Shown: piece after piece, positions 42,877 to 51,670 of the stretch | Numbering within the stretch: the first letter of the stretch is position 1 | How the letters are laid out: each line of letters begins with the position of its first letter | From: CAZMGG01 sp964565715 | Lineage (GTDB): Bacteria > Planctomycetota > UBA1135 > UBA2386 | Length of the DNA: 64,000 bases | Assembly: GCA_964565715.1 (NCBI GenBank) | Contig: CAZMGG010000012.1 | Coordinates: forward strand, 10,456-74,455 | Direction of reading: 5' to 3' | Notes under the pieces: model-generated | The model's input: only the letters and a program-made list of their open reading frames with translations | Told to the model about the DNA's origin: nothing | Database searches by the model: none | Translations under genes and position numbers: made by a program

Positions 42877-45800
42877 GTGGTGAGCCCGCCCGAGCCCCGA
42901 CGGCCGACCGGCGACGCCGTGGCGATGCCCGGCGACGACAGCGAGGCGGTGCAGGCGGCCCTCGAGGAGTTCATCGACCGGCACGCCGCTGGCGAACGAC
43001 CCGATCCCGCCGAGTTCGCCGCGCGGCAGCAGGGGCCGCTGCGGGCGCGGATCCTGGGCCAGATCCGGCAGTTCCTGCAGTTCGACGGCTTCGTCGGCGA
43101 GCAGAACTACTCGACCGCGGAGCTGCAGGCGCCCCAGGGCCGGCAGTTCGGCGACTTCGTGATCCAGGAGGAACTCGGCCGCGGCGGCATGGGCATCGTC
43201 TACCTCGCGCACCAGAGTTCGCTGCGCCGGCGGGTGGCGCTGAAGGTGATGCAGAGCGGACTGAGCCTGAGCAAGCGGCACGTCGAACGCTTCCGCCGCG
43301 AGGCCAGCGCGGCGGCGCAGCTCCGCCATCCGGGCATCGTGCCGGTGCACAGCTTCTGCGAGGTGGACGGCACCCTGGCCCTGGCGATGGACTACGTCGC
43401 CGGCCGCAACCTGGCCGACATCCTCGACGACCTGCGCCTGCGCAACGGCCAGCAGCCGGGGCCGATCGAGGGCTCGCTCGGCATCCAGCCCGAGCAGGGC
43501 TACGTCGCCGAGTGCGCGCTCCTGTGCGCGCAGGTCGCCGATGCCCTGGCGGCGGCCCACCAGGCCGGCATCGCCCACCGCGACCTGAAGCCGCGCAACC
43601 TGATGGTCGACGACGCGCGGCAGGCGCGGCTGCTGGACTTCGGCCTGGCCAAGAGCCTCGGCGAGGGCAGCATCTCGATGTCCGGCGAGATCACCGGCAC
43701 CGCCCACTACATGAGTCCGGAGCAGACCCTGGCCAAGCGGGTCAGCCTGGACCACCGCACCGACATCTTCTCGCTGGGCGTGATCCTGTACGAGCTGCTG
43801 ACCCTGCGGCGGCCGTTCGACGGCAGGAACCTGCAGCAGATCGTCTACGAGATCTGCTTCGCCGAGCCGACCCCGATCCACCGGCAGAATCCGAAGGTGC
43901 CGCGGGACCTCATCACCATCTGCATGAAGGCGATGGAGAAGGATCCGAACCGCCGCTACCAGACCGCCGCGGCGATGGCCGAGGACCTGCGCCGGTTCCT
44001 GGGCTGGGAGCCGATCCTGGCCCGCCCGGCGGGCACGCTGTCGCGCATCGGCAAGTGGATCCGGCGGCATCGGGCCGAGTCGGCGGCGATCGGCATCGGC
44101 ACCGCGGTGCTGGTGGGCGTGCTGGCGGTGCAGATGTACCGGGGCGCCGAGGACCGCCGCCGCAGCGGCGAACTGCTGCAGCAGGCCGAACGGGCCGCCG
44201 ACGGCGAGGACTTCGAGACGGCGATCCAGCGGGCCACCGAGGCCCTGGCGCTGCAGCCCGACGACCCGACCATCCCGCCGCGCCTGGAGCTGATCCAGGA
44301 GAAGCGCACCACCCGCGCGGTGCGGGAGCAGCGCGACGTGGCCGAGGCCAACCGCCTGCTGGCCAAGAGCAAGGAGGCCCAGGAGACCGACCGGGAGCTG
44401 GCGCTGCTGCTGGCCCTGGAGGCGGTGCAGCTCCGCGACTCGCCCGAGGCCCGTTCGGCGGTGCTGCAGGCGCTGGGTTCGGGCTACCACGTCACCACGC
44501 TGGACGGCCACCAGGGCAGCATCTACATGGCCCGCTTCGACGGGCTGGGCCGCCGCTGCGCCACCGCCGGCACCGACGGCGTGGCGATCGTCTGGGACGT
44601 GGCGTCGGGCCAGGTGCTGCAACGGTTGCACGGCCACGAGGGCTGGGTGGTCGGCGTCGCGTTCCAGCCCGCCGGCGGCCTGCTGGCCACCGCCGGCCAG
44701 GACCGCTCGGCGCGGCTGTGGGACACCAGCACCGGCCGCTGCGTGTCGGTGCTCGCGCACGAGGGCACCGTCGACCTCGTGCAGTGGGACCAGTCCGGGC
44801 AGCGGCTGCTGACCACCAGCAACCGCTACGAGAACGGCCCGTTCACCGCCCAGGTCTGGGACCTGCGCGATCCGGCGCAGCCGCGCCGGCTCGGCGCCTG
44901 CCCGGCGCACTCCCGGCTGGTGGGACCGAGCGCGCTGGCGCCGGACGGCGCCACCGTGGCCAGCTACGGCGATCCGGGCTTCGTGCGCCTGTGGCGCGCC
45001 GACGACGGCGTCGAACTGGCGCGGCTGCCGCACGATCGGCGGGTCACCGCGCTGGCCTTCGCCGCCGACGGCGCGCGCGTGGCGGTGGCCAGCGAGAACG
45101 GCGCCGTGCGGGTGTTCGCGGTGCCCGACGGCAGCCTGGTGGCCGAGGTGCGTCACAGCCGGCGGGTCGAGGCGGTGGCGTTCCAGGAGGGCGGCGGCCT
45201 GCTCACCGCCGGCGCCGATCACACCGCCCGGCTGTGGAGCCTCGAGCGCGGCGGCGTCGAGTCGAGCACGCTCACCGGCCACGGCGGCCCGGTGGGCAGC
45301 GCCGCCTTCGGCGCCGGCGGCCGTTACGTGGTGACCGGCAGCGACGACCGCAAGGTGCGGCTGTTCGACCCGGCCACCGGCGCCGAGCTGGCCCGCTACG
45401 AGGTCGGCCAGGCCGTCAAGGACGCGACGCTGGACCCGGACGCGCGGCGCGCCCTGCTGGTGGCCGGCGGCCAGCGGGCGCTGCTGTGGGACCTCACCGA
45501 CACCCACGGCACCATCACCCTGCGGCATCCCTCCTACGTGCGCGACGCGTTCTTCGGCAAGGACGGCGAGCACGTCGCGACGTTGTGCGACGACGAGATC
45601 GTGCGCCTGTGGAACGCCCGCTCCGGTCAGCTGGTCCGTACGATCACCGGCTTCGGCGACCCGGTGCTGTGCGGCGCGATGGACCCCGCCGGCGAGCGGC
45701 TGGTGGCCGGCACCAGCGGCGGCGAGGTGATCGTCTCGTCGGTCTGGGACGGCCAGCAGCTGTTCCGCCTGCAGGGCCACCGCGGCAAGGTGAACTGCGC

Positions 45801-46476
45801 CCGCTTCGCCGCCGCCGGCAACCGGCTGGTCACCTGCGGCCAGGACGGTGCCGCCATCGTCTGGAACGCCAACGATCGCGCCTCCCTGGCTCGCATCGAC
45901 CGCGGCACCTCGGTGCTGGCCGCCGATCTGGGCGCCGACGGCCGGCGTCTGCTCACCGTCGACGACAAGGCCACCGAGATCCAGCTGTGGTCGGTGCCCG
46001 ACGGCAGGCCGCTCGGCACGCTGCGCGGGCACACCGGTCCGATCGCCAGCGCGGTGTTCGATCCGACCGGCGAACTGGTGCTCAGCGCCTCGGAGGACAA
46101 CACCGCGCGCATCACCCGGGCCGCCGATGGCGAGGTCGTGCGCGTCCTCACCGCCGACCGGCCGCTGCGGCGCGCGGCGTTTTCGGCCGACGGCAGCGCC
46201 GTGCTGACCTGCGGCAGTTCCGCCGTCGACCACCTCGTGCAGCTGTGGGATGCCCGGACCGGCGTGCCGCTGCTGCGCTACGCCGGACACCATGGGCGGA
46301 TCGCGCAGGCAGCGTTCAGCCCCGATGGCGCCTGGGCGATCTCCGCTTCGATGGACCGCACGGCGAGGATCTGGCCGACGGATCCCGTGGCCGTGGCGCG
46401 CCGTCTATCCCTGCGGCCCCTCACCGACGCCGAACGCACCAGCCTGGACCTGCCGTCGGCCCGCGCGGGCCGCTGA
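42877..46476 (+). CDS. Transmembrane Ser/Thr protein kinase with WD40 propeller
   Basis: 1199 residues from GTG 42877 (GTG GTG, either usable). The kinase domain (about 85-375) has LGRGGMGIVYLAHQ, Lys123 (VALKVM), Asp236 in AHRDLKPRNLM and Asp254 in LLDFGLAKSL, with TAHYMSPEQTLAKR in the activation segment. A membrane helix lies near 402-420 (IGIGTAVLVGVLAVQM). A TPR-like linker (residues 430-520) leads into a large WD40 propeller from about 530 to the end, with blades ending DGVAIVWDVASGQ, DRSARLWDTSTGRC, DHTARLWSLERGG and DNTARITRAADGE. WD40-kinases are characteristic of planctomycetes. Here the propeller is beyond the membrane helix, so it probably senses outside or periplasmic signals. 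Confidence 0.93.
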   Translation: MVSPPEPRRPTGDAVAMPGDDSEAVQAALEEFIDRHAAGERPDPAEFAARQQGPLRARILGQIRQFLQFDGFVGEQNYSTAELQAPQGRQFGDFVIQEELGRGGMGIVYLAHQSSLRRRVALKVMQSGLSLSKRHVERFRREASAAAQLRHPGIVPVHSFCEVDGTLALAMDYVAGRNLADILDDLRLRNGQQPGPIEGSLGIQPEQGYVAECALLCAQVADALAAAHQAGIAHRDLKPRNLMVDDARQARLLDFGLAKSLGEGSISMSGEITGTAHYMSPEQTLAKRVSLDHRTDIFSLGVILYELLTLRRPFDGRNLQQIVYEICFAEPTPIHRQNPKVPRDLITICMKAMEKDPNRRYQTAAAMAEDLRRFLGWEPILARPAGTLSRIGKWIRRHRAESAAIGIGTAVLVGVLAVQMYRGAEDRRRSGELLQQAERAADGEDFETAIQRATEALALQPDDPTIPPRLELIQEKRTTRAVREQRDVAEANRLLAKSKEAQETDRELALLLALEAVQLRDSPEARSAVLQALGSGYHVTTLDGHQGSIYMARFDGLGRRCATAGTDGVAIVWDVASGQVLQRLHGHEGWVVGVAFQPAGGLLATAGQDRSARLWDTSTGRCVSVLAHEGTVDLVQWDQSGQRLLTTSNRYENGPFTAQVWDLRDPAQPRRLGACPAHSRLVGPSALAPDGATVASYGDPGFVRLWRADDGVELARLPHDRRVTALAFAADGARVAVASENGAVRVFAVPDGSLVAEVRHSRRVEAVAFQEGGGLLTAGADHTARLWSLERGGVESSTLTGHGGPVGSAAFGAGGRYVVTGSDDRKVRLFDPATGAELARYEVGQAVKDATLDPDARRALLVAGGQRALLWDLTDTHGTITLRHPSYVRDAFFGKDGEHVATLCDDEIVRLWNARSGQLVRTITGFGDPVLCGAMDPAGERLVAGTSGGEVIVSSVWDGQQLFRLQGHRGKVNCARFAAAGNRLVTCGQDGAAIVWNANDRASLARIDRGTSVLAADLGADGRRLLTVDDKATEIQLWSVPDGRPLGTLRGHTGPIASAVFDPTGELVLSASEDNTARITRAADGEVVRVLTADRPLRRAAFSADGSAVLTCGSSAVDHLVQLWDARTGVPLLRYAGHHGRIAQAAFSPDGAWAISASMDRTARIWPTDPVAVARRLSLRPLTDAERTSLDLPSARAGR

Positions 46477-46522
46477 TCCGCATCCCTGCCGCCCCACCAC
46501 CACCCTCGCACCACTTCCCGCC

Positions 46523-48358
46523 ATGAACCGCCACCCCTTGCTCGCTCCCGCCGCACCCGCCGCCCTGGCGGCCCTGCTGGCCGCGGCCCTGCCGGCCCAG
46601 GAGGACCCGCCGCCGTGGTGGGGCATCCAGGACAACGACACCGTCAGCCTCGGCTGGAACTTCGACAACCAGGCGGCGCCGCTGCTGCCGACCGTGCAGA
46701 TCGCGCCGGCCTGGTTCACGGCGGCGACCTTCACCAACTCGCCCAACGTCACCTGGCTCCCCAACCTGGCCGGCCACCAGGGCGTGCTCGGCTTCACCGG
46801 TCCCGGCACGGCGACGATCTCGCTGCTGGTGGACAACGACCCGCGGCCGTTCTGGAACAAGGTGTTCTGGTTCCAGTTCGACGAACACGAGAGTTCGAGC
46901 GGCAAGGTCAGCGCCGCGATCCGCCAGGACCTGACCCGCTACAAGCGCGCCAACATCACCGAGAAGACCGTGGCGCTCGGCAACAACTGGTATCGCACCA
47001 CCATCGACGCCCTGCTGATCCCGCAGCCGATCGACGAGGACATCGACTTCACCCTGACCGACAACGCCGTCGCCACCGCCGCCATCGACAACCTGTTCGT
47101 CAACAGCAAGTGCATCAAGCCCTGGCGCGACGAGACCGGCGACGCGCTGGGCCAGCCCGAGGGCACGGTCAACGTCGACCTGCTGGCGGCCACCGCCAAC
47201 CCCGACTGCCTCGGCGTCGCCGCCACCGAGAACCAGCTCGGCGTGCGCCGGTTCTGGGTGTCGGGCCGTAGCACCGGCGCGGCCACGCCGCACCTGCTCT
47301 ACCAGATCTCCGGGGCGGGCCAGCTGCAGGCGACGTTCGCCCAGCCGCTGTCGCCGGTGACCTCGCAGAGCGGCATGAGCGATCTGACCGTGGTCGTCGA
47401 TCCCGCCGGCACCTTCATCTACGGGCTGGCCCTGCAGGCCGCCGCGGCGTCGCCGCCGCTGCTGCTGGCGTTCGACGAGCAGACCGGCGCCTTCGACCCG
47501 GCCCGCACCATCACGCTGAGCGCCCTGCCGCCCGGCACCCTGCCGGTCGGGCTCACCTACTTCCCGCACGGCGGTCGCGGCAGCGGCACCTTCGTCGTGA
47601 CCGATCCGGCCGCGGGCCTCGCCCACGAGATCGCCCGCAACGGCCAGCTCCTGCGCAGCTTCCCCACCGGCGCGCCCGGCGTGACCGGCGCGGGCTACGA
47701 CGCCGCCACCGGCATGTTCTACTGGTTCGGCACCGGCGGCTCCCAGGACCCGCGCAACATCCAGGTCGTCGGCACCGAGTTCAGCGCCTACGACGACCAG
47801 CCGACCGGCGTGCACTTCTACGGCAACCTGGCGGTGGCGCCGGGCCCCGGCGGCAGCCCCGGCGGCGTGGCCCAGGGCATGGAGGTGGTGCGCCTGCGCA
47901 ACGGCAACATGCGCCTCGTCTGCGTCGCCCGCGGCGCCCGGCCGGTGCTCTACGAGCTGCGCGGCCCGTTCCGCTACGGCCACAGCCTGCTGGGCCGCAT
48001 CGGCGTGAGCGGTGGCCCGAGCTATCGCGGCAACACCGGCTTCCGCATCACTCTGGACGGCGTGCCCAACGCGACCTTCGCCACGCTCTACCTCGGCTTC
48101 AGCAACCAGAGCCACCTCGGCACGCCGCTGCCGTTCTACCTGTCGGGCCTCGGCATGCCGGAGTCGGCGGTGTCGGTGGCGCTCGACATCCACGTCGTCA
48201 GCCGGCCGGTGGTCAACGGCTCGGCGTTCCACGGCATCTCGCTGCCGGGCTCGCCGATCTGGAGCTACCAGCCGACCTTCTGGCAGTGGGTGCTGTTCGA
48301 CCCGACGGCGCCGAACGGCTTCACCCTGTCGCAGGCCGGCAAGACGGTGCTCTACTGA
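46523..48358 (+). CDS. Large exported protein with C-terminal beta domain
   Basis: 611 residues from ATG 46523. A signal peptide-like start (ALAALLAAALPAQEDPPP) leads into a beta-rich N-terminal domain (NDTVSLGWNFDNQAAPLL, FWNKVFWFQFDEHES, TIDALLIPQPIDEDIDFTLT) and a middle propeller-like region (GTFIYGLALQAAA, GTFVVTDPAAGLAHEIARNG, MFYWFGTGGSQ). The last ~120 residues have the spacing of the shared C-terminal module (LYLGFSNQSHLGTPLPFYLS, GLGMPESAVSV) but lack the G-C-x-G-S and the terminal G-V-I-G. No enzymatic motif recognised. Follows the WD40 kinase after 46 bases and may be in its regulon. Confidence 0.75.
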   Translation: MNRHPLLAPAAPAALAALLAAALPAQEDPPPWWGIQDNDTVSLGWNFDNQAAPLLPTVQIAPAWFTAATFTNSPNVTWLPNLAGHQGVLGFTGPGTATISLLVDNDPRPFWNKVFWFQFDEHESSSGKVSAAIRQDLTRYKRANITEKTVALGNNWYRTTIDALLIPQPIDEDIDFTLTDNAVATAAIDNLFVNSKCIKPWRDETGDALGQPEGTVNVDLLAATANPDCLGVAATENQLGVRRFWVSGRSTGAATPHLLYQISGAGQLQATFAQPLSPVTSQSGMSDLTVVVDPAGTFIYGLALQAAAASPPLLLAFDEQTGAFDPARTITLSALPPGTLPVGLTYFPHGGRGSGTFVVTDPAAGLAHEIARNGQLLRSFPTGAPGVTGAGYDAATGMFYWFGTGGSQDPRNIQVVGTEFSAYDDQPTGVHFYGNLAVAPGPGGSPGGVAQGMEVVRLRNGNMRLVCVARGARPVLYELRGPFRYGHSLLGRIGVSGGPSYRGNTGFRITLDGVPNATFATLYLGFSNQSHLGTPLPFYLSGLGMPESAVSVALDIHVVSRPVVNGSAFHGISLPGSPIWSYQPTFWQWVLFDPTAPNGFTLSQAGKTVLY

Positions 48359-48370
48359 TGCCCCCGCGGC

Positions 48371-49135
48371 TCAGCGCCGCGGCTCGAGCGCCATCCGCTT
48401 CGCCGCCAGGGACGTTCCGCCGCCGGTGAGCGCGCGCTCCCAGCTGCCGTACATCGCGTTCGGCAGCACGAACCAGCGCGCGCCCCACTCGGCGGCGTGC
48501 CCGGCCACCTGGGTCCGACGCTCCGCCACGGTCGCCGCCGGCTCGACGAAGTCGCCGAGGTCGTCGCCCAGCATCGCCACCACCGTGAACGACCGCGCCA
48601 CGTGCTCGCGGCGAGGCTGCTTGTTGCCGCCGCCGCCGACCTCGCCGCGGCAGAGCACGACGTCGATGCCGTCGCGGTCGGCCAGCGGGAACCCCTGGGC
48701 GGCCAGGTTGCGCCGGGTCGGTTCCTCCAGGGCCTGGTCCCGGTTGGTGACGTAGAACACCGTGATGCCGGCTTGCTGGCAGGCCGTGGCGAACGCGGCG
48801 GCGCCGGGCAGCGCCACGGCCTGCGCCTCCCGGCACCAGGCCGCCCAGCTCACCGGTGCGTACTCCTCGCCGTCGAGCAGCAGCCGCGCCTGGTACGGCC
48901 CGTTGTCCAGCACGGTCTCGTCGACGTCGACGATCACCGCGCGCGACAGCCCTGCCGTCGCCGGCGCCGCCAGCGCCGCCTGCGTGGCGGCCCGGAAGAC
49001 CTGTTGGCACAGCGCGCCGTGCTCGGCGGCAGTCTGCGCCCAGGCGGTGGCGTTCAGGGCCGGCATCGGCGACGGCGCGGCGCAGCCAGCCAGGATGGCC
49101 GGCAGGCAGAGGACAACGGCGGACGATCGGGTCAT
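48371..49135 (-). CDS. HAD acid-phosphatase lipoprotein (e(P4)-like)
   Basis: 254 residues from ATG 49135. The signal VVLCLPAILAGC ends in a lipobox L-A-G-C. The HAD motif I is RAVIVDVDETVLDN, with nucleophile Asp70 and acid/base Asp72; motif II is VTNRDQALEEPTRRNL (TN in place of the usual T/S); motif IV is AMLGDDLGDF. This fits the class-B/e(P4) family of outer-membrane phosphatases (PF03767) that strip phosphate from nucleotides. It is the last gene of a minus-strand set with the sulfatase, 6 bases apart, and ends 12 bases before the convergent gene at 46523. Confidence 0.9.
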   Translation of the reverse strand: MTRSSAVVLCLPAILAGCAAPSPMPALNATAWAQTAAEHGALCQQVFRAATQAALAAPATAGLSRAVIVDVDETVLDNGPYQARLLLDGEEYAPVSWAAWCREAQAVALPGAAAFATACQQAGITVFYVTNRDQALEEPTRRNLAAQGFPLADRDGIDVVLCRGEVGGGGNKQPRREHVARSFTVVAMLGDDLGDFVEPAATVAERRTQVAGHAAEWGARWFVLPNAMYGSWERALTGGGTSLAAKRMALEPRR

Positions 49136-49141
49136 GGCGGG

Positions 49142-50653
49142 TCACCAGGTGAGGCGGGCGTCATCGGGACCGAGACGGCCGGCGGGCCGGGCGCCCTCGC
49201 CGTTCTGCTTGGTCAGCGTGTCGCCGAGGTCCTGCCGCGCCGCCGCCGCCGCCGCCAGCAGCCGCGCCACCACCTCGGGATGCTGCTCCTGCACGTCGGT
49301 GGTCTCACCCGGGTCCGCCTGCAGGTCGTAGAGCGCCTGGCCGATCTGCGCCTGCGCATAGGGCACCGGCCGGCCGCCGCTGCCGCCGGGCCTGCCAGCC
49401 AGGGTCTGGTAGCCGTGCGGCAGGTGCAGCTTCCAGCGGCGATCGCGCACGGCCTGCAGCTGGCCGCCGCCGTACCAGCAGCAGAACGCCTCGTGCGGCG
49501 AACGCGCGTCGGGCGCGCCGGCCAGCAGCGGTCCGATGTCCTTGCCGTCGATCCTGTGCTTCGGCAGCGGCGCTCCGATCAACGACGCCACCGTCGGCAG
49601 CAGGTCGATGGTGCTGGCCAGCTCGTCGCAGGTGGTGCCCGCCGGGATGCGACCCGGCCAGCGCATCAGCGTCGGCACCCGGCAGCCGCCCTCGAACATG
49701 GTGCCCTTGCCCTCGCGCAGTGGCCCCGCCGAGCCGGCGTGGTCGCCGTAGCTCAGCCAGGGCCCGTTGTCCGAGGTGAACACCACCAGCGTGCGGTCGG
49801 CGATGCCATGCCGGTCCAACGCGCCGAGGATCTCCCCCACCGACCAGTCGACCTCCATCACCACGTCGCCGTAGAGCCCCTGACCGCTCTTGCCCCGGAA
49901 CTTCTCGGAGACGAACAACGGCACGTGCACCATGCTGTGCGGCACGTAGAGGAAGAACGGCCGCGCGTGGCGGCGGCCGATGAAGTCGACGGCGCGCTCG
50001 GTGTACCAGGTCGTGAGCATGGCCTGGTCGGCGCCGTCGACCTCGGCCTTCACGACCTTGTCGCCCTCGATCAACGGCAGGCTCGGGTAGCCCTCCTTGC
50101 GCTTCTGCGCCGCCGGCGGCAGATCGGCGTAGGCCAGGTGCAGCGGCCACATGTCGTTGGAGTAGGGCAGGCCGAAGAACTCGTCGAGGCCGTGGGCCTG
50201 CGGCAGGAAGCGGGGGTGATGGCCGAGATGCCACTTGCCGAAGCAGGCGGTGGCGTAGCCGTGCGCACGACAGAGTTCGGCCAGGGTGACCTCCGCGTCG
50301 GCGAGCCCGATCTCGGCCTTGGGCCCCAGCGCGCCGGCGATGCCGACGCGGCGGTGATAGCAGCCGGTCAGCAGTGCCGCCCGCGAGGCCGAGCACACCG
50401 CCGACGAGACCAGGAAATCGGTGAAGCGGCGGCCCTCACGGGCCAGCCGGTCGAGGTTCGGGGTCGGCACCTTGCCGCCGAACGGGCCGATGTCGGCGTA
50501 GCCCATGTCGTCGATGAAGATCACGACGACGTTGGGCGGCGGCGCCGGGGCGGCCACCGGCGGCGGCACCGGCTCCTGGGCCGCGAGGGCGGTGGCGAGC
50601 AGGATGGCACCGCAGGACGGGAACGGCAGAAGCCAGCGCGGCCGGGGACGCAT
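49142..50653 (-). CDS. Exported sulfatase (arylsulfatase type)
   Basis: 503 residues from ATG 50653, with a signal region (LLPFPSCGAILLATALAAQ). The metal-site start NVVVIFIDDMGYADIGPF and the formylglycine motif VCSASRAALLTG (Cys87, C-x-A-x-R form) define a type I sulfatase; FGKWHLGH and TSDNGPWLSYG give further active-site residues. Sulfatases hydrolyse sulfate esters of polysaccharides and need an activating enzyme, which is not in this window. Planctomycetes carry many copies. It precedes the phosphatase by 6 bases and follows HflC by 36 bases on the same strand. Confidence 0.95.
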   Translation of the reverse strand: MRPRPRWLLPFPSCGAILLATALAAQEPVPPPVAAPAPPPNVVVIFIDDMGYADIGPFGGKVPTPNLDRLAREGRRFTDFLVSSAVCSASRAALLTGCYHRRVGIAGALGPKAEIGLADAEVTLAELCRAHGYATACFGKWHLGHHPRFLPQAHGLDEFFGLPYSNDMWPLHLAYADLPPAAQKRKEGYPSLPLIEGDKVVKAEVDGADQAMLTTWYTERAVDFIGRRHARPFFLYVPHSMVHVPLFVSEKFRGKSGQGLYGDVVMEVDWSVGEILGALDRHGIADRTLVVFTSDNGPWLSYGDHAGSAGPLREGKGTMFEGGCRVPTLMRWPGRIPAGTTCDELASTIDLLPTVASLIGAPLPKHRIDGKDIGPLLAGAPDARSPHEAFCCWYGGGQLQAVRDRRWKLHLPHGYQTLAGRPGGSGGRPVPYAQAQIGQALYDLQADPGETTDVQEQHPEVVARLLAAAAAARQDLGDTLTKQNGEGARPAGRLGPDDARLTW

Positions 50654-50689
50654 GGCGGGCCATGCTAGCGGCGCGGGCCGCCCGCGACC

Positions 50690-51670
50690 TCACTTCGGCG
50701 CCGTCTGCCTGCCGTCGATGGCGCGCAGGAAGCGGAAGTAGTCGCTGCCGGCGCCCAACACGAAGGTGACCTGCTCGCCCAGCGACGTCTCGTAGCTCTG
50801 CAGCGTGCGCAGGAAGGCGAAGAACTCCGGGTCGGCGGCATAGGCCTCGCTGTAGATGCGGGTGGCCTCGGCGTCGGCCTCGCCGCGGGTCACCTCGGCC
50901 AGCCGTTTGGCCTCGGAACGCACCTTGGCCAGTTCGCGGGCGGTGTCGCCGCGGATCCGCGACGCCTCGCCCTCGCCCTCGGAACGGAACTGCTCGGCGA
51001 TGCGCTGCCGTTCGGCGATCATCCGGGTGAACACCTGCTGCTGCACCGACTCGATGTAGTTGAGGCGCTTGATGCGCACGTCGACCAGCTCGATGCCGTA
51101 CTGGGCCATCGACTTGCCGGCCTCGGCCAGCACCATCGACTCCAGGCGCTCGCGGCCGACCTTGATCGGCGCGGTGAGATCGCCCTGGTTCTCGGCGATC
51201 ACCGCGGCCCGCTCCAGGTCCTTCTGCGAGACCTGCCAGTCCGCCGAACGGACGATCTCGACCAGTTCGGTGGCGGAAATGGTGTCGCGGACCACCGAGT
51301 CGATGATGTCGTCCAGCCGCGACTGCGCGCCGGACTCGTCGCGCACCGAGCGCAGGAACTGCAGCGCATCGACGATCCGCCAGCGGGCGGTGGTGTCCAC
51401 CGAGATGAACTCGCGGCCGCGGGTCGGGATCTGGTTGGGGTCGCCGTCCCAGGACAGGATGCGCCGGTCGAAGCGCCGCACCTCCTGCACGAACGGCTGC
51501 TTCCAGTGCAGGCCCGGCTCGGTGATCGGCTCGCCCACCGGCCGGCCGAACTGCAGCACGACGGCCTGCTCGCCCTGGTCGACGGTGAACAGGCCGCTGC
51601 TCAGCACCACCAGGGCCGCCAGGGCCAGCACGCCCAGCAGCAGCCGCACGATCATCGCGCGCGGCGTCAC
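50690..51670 (-). CDS. hflC: HflC-like SPFH membrane protein
   Basis: 326 residues from GTG 51668-51670, overlapping the HflK stop by 4 bases. One N-terminal membrane helix (LLLGVLALAALVVLSSGLF) leads into the SPFH/band-7 domain (VDQGEQAVVLQFGRPVGEPI, PGLHWKQPFVQEVRRFDRRI, TARWRIVDALQFL), then a helical coil (ERQRIAEQFRSEGEGEASRI) and the C-terminal AADPEFFAFLRTLQSYETSL with VLGAGSDYFRFL. HflC with HflK forms a membrane cage around the FtsH protease and controls its access to substrates. FtsH itself is not in this window. Confidence 0.95.
   Translation of the reverse strand: MTPRAMIVRLLLGVLALAALVVLSSGLFTVDQGEQAVVLQFGRPVGEPITEPGLHWKQPFVQEVRRFDRRILSWDGDPNQIPTRGREFISVDTTARWRIVDALQFLRSVRDESGAQSRLDDIIDSVVRDTISATELVEIVRSADWQVSQKDLERAAVIAENQGDLTAPIKVGRERLESMVLAEAGKSMAQYGIELVDVRIKRLNYIESVQQQVFTRMIAERQRIAEQFRSEGEGEASRIRGDTARELAKVRSEAKRLAEVTRGEADAEATRIYSEAYAADPEFFAFLRTLQSYETSLGEQVTFVLGAGSDYFRFLRAIDGRQTAPK

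Noticed and set aside
42622..46293. A 1223-codon minus-strand frame opposite the WD40 kinase
   Set aside because: Antisense shadow: the plus strand has a complete kinase with all catalytic motifs, and the minus frame lacks any recognisable domain.
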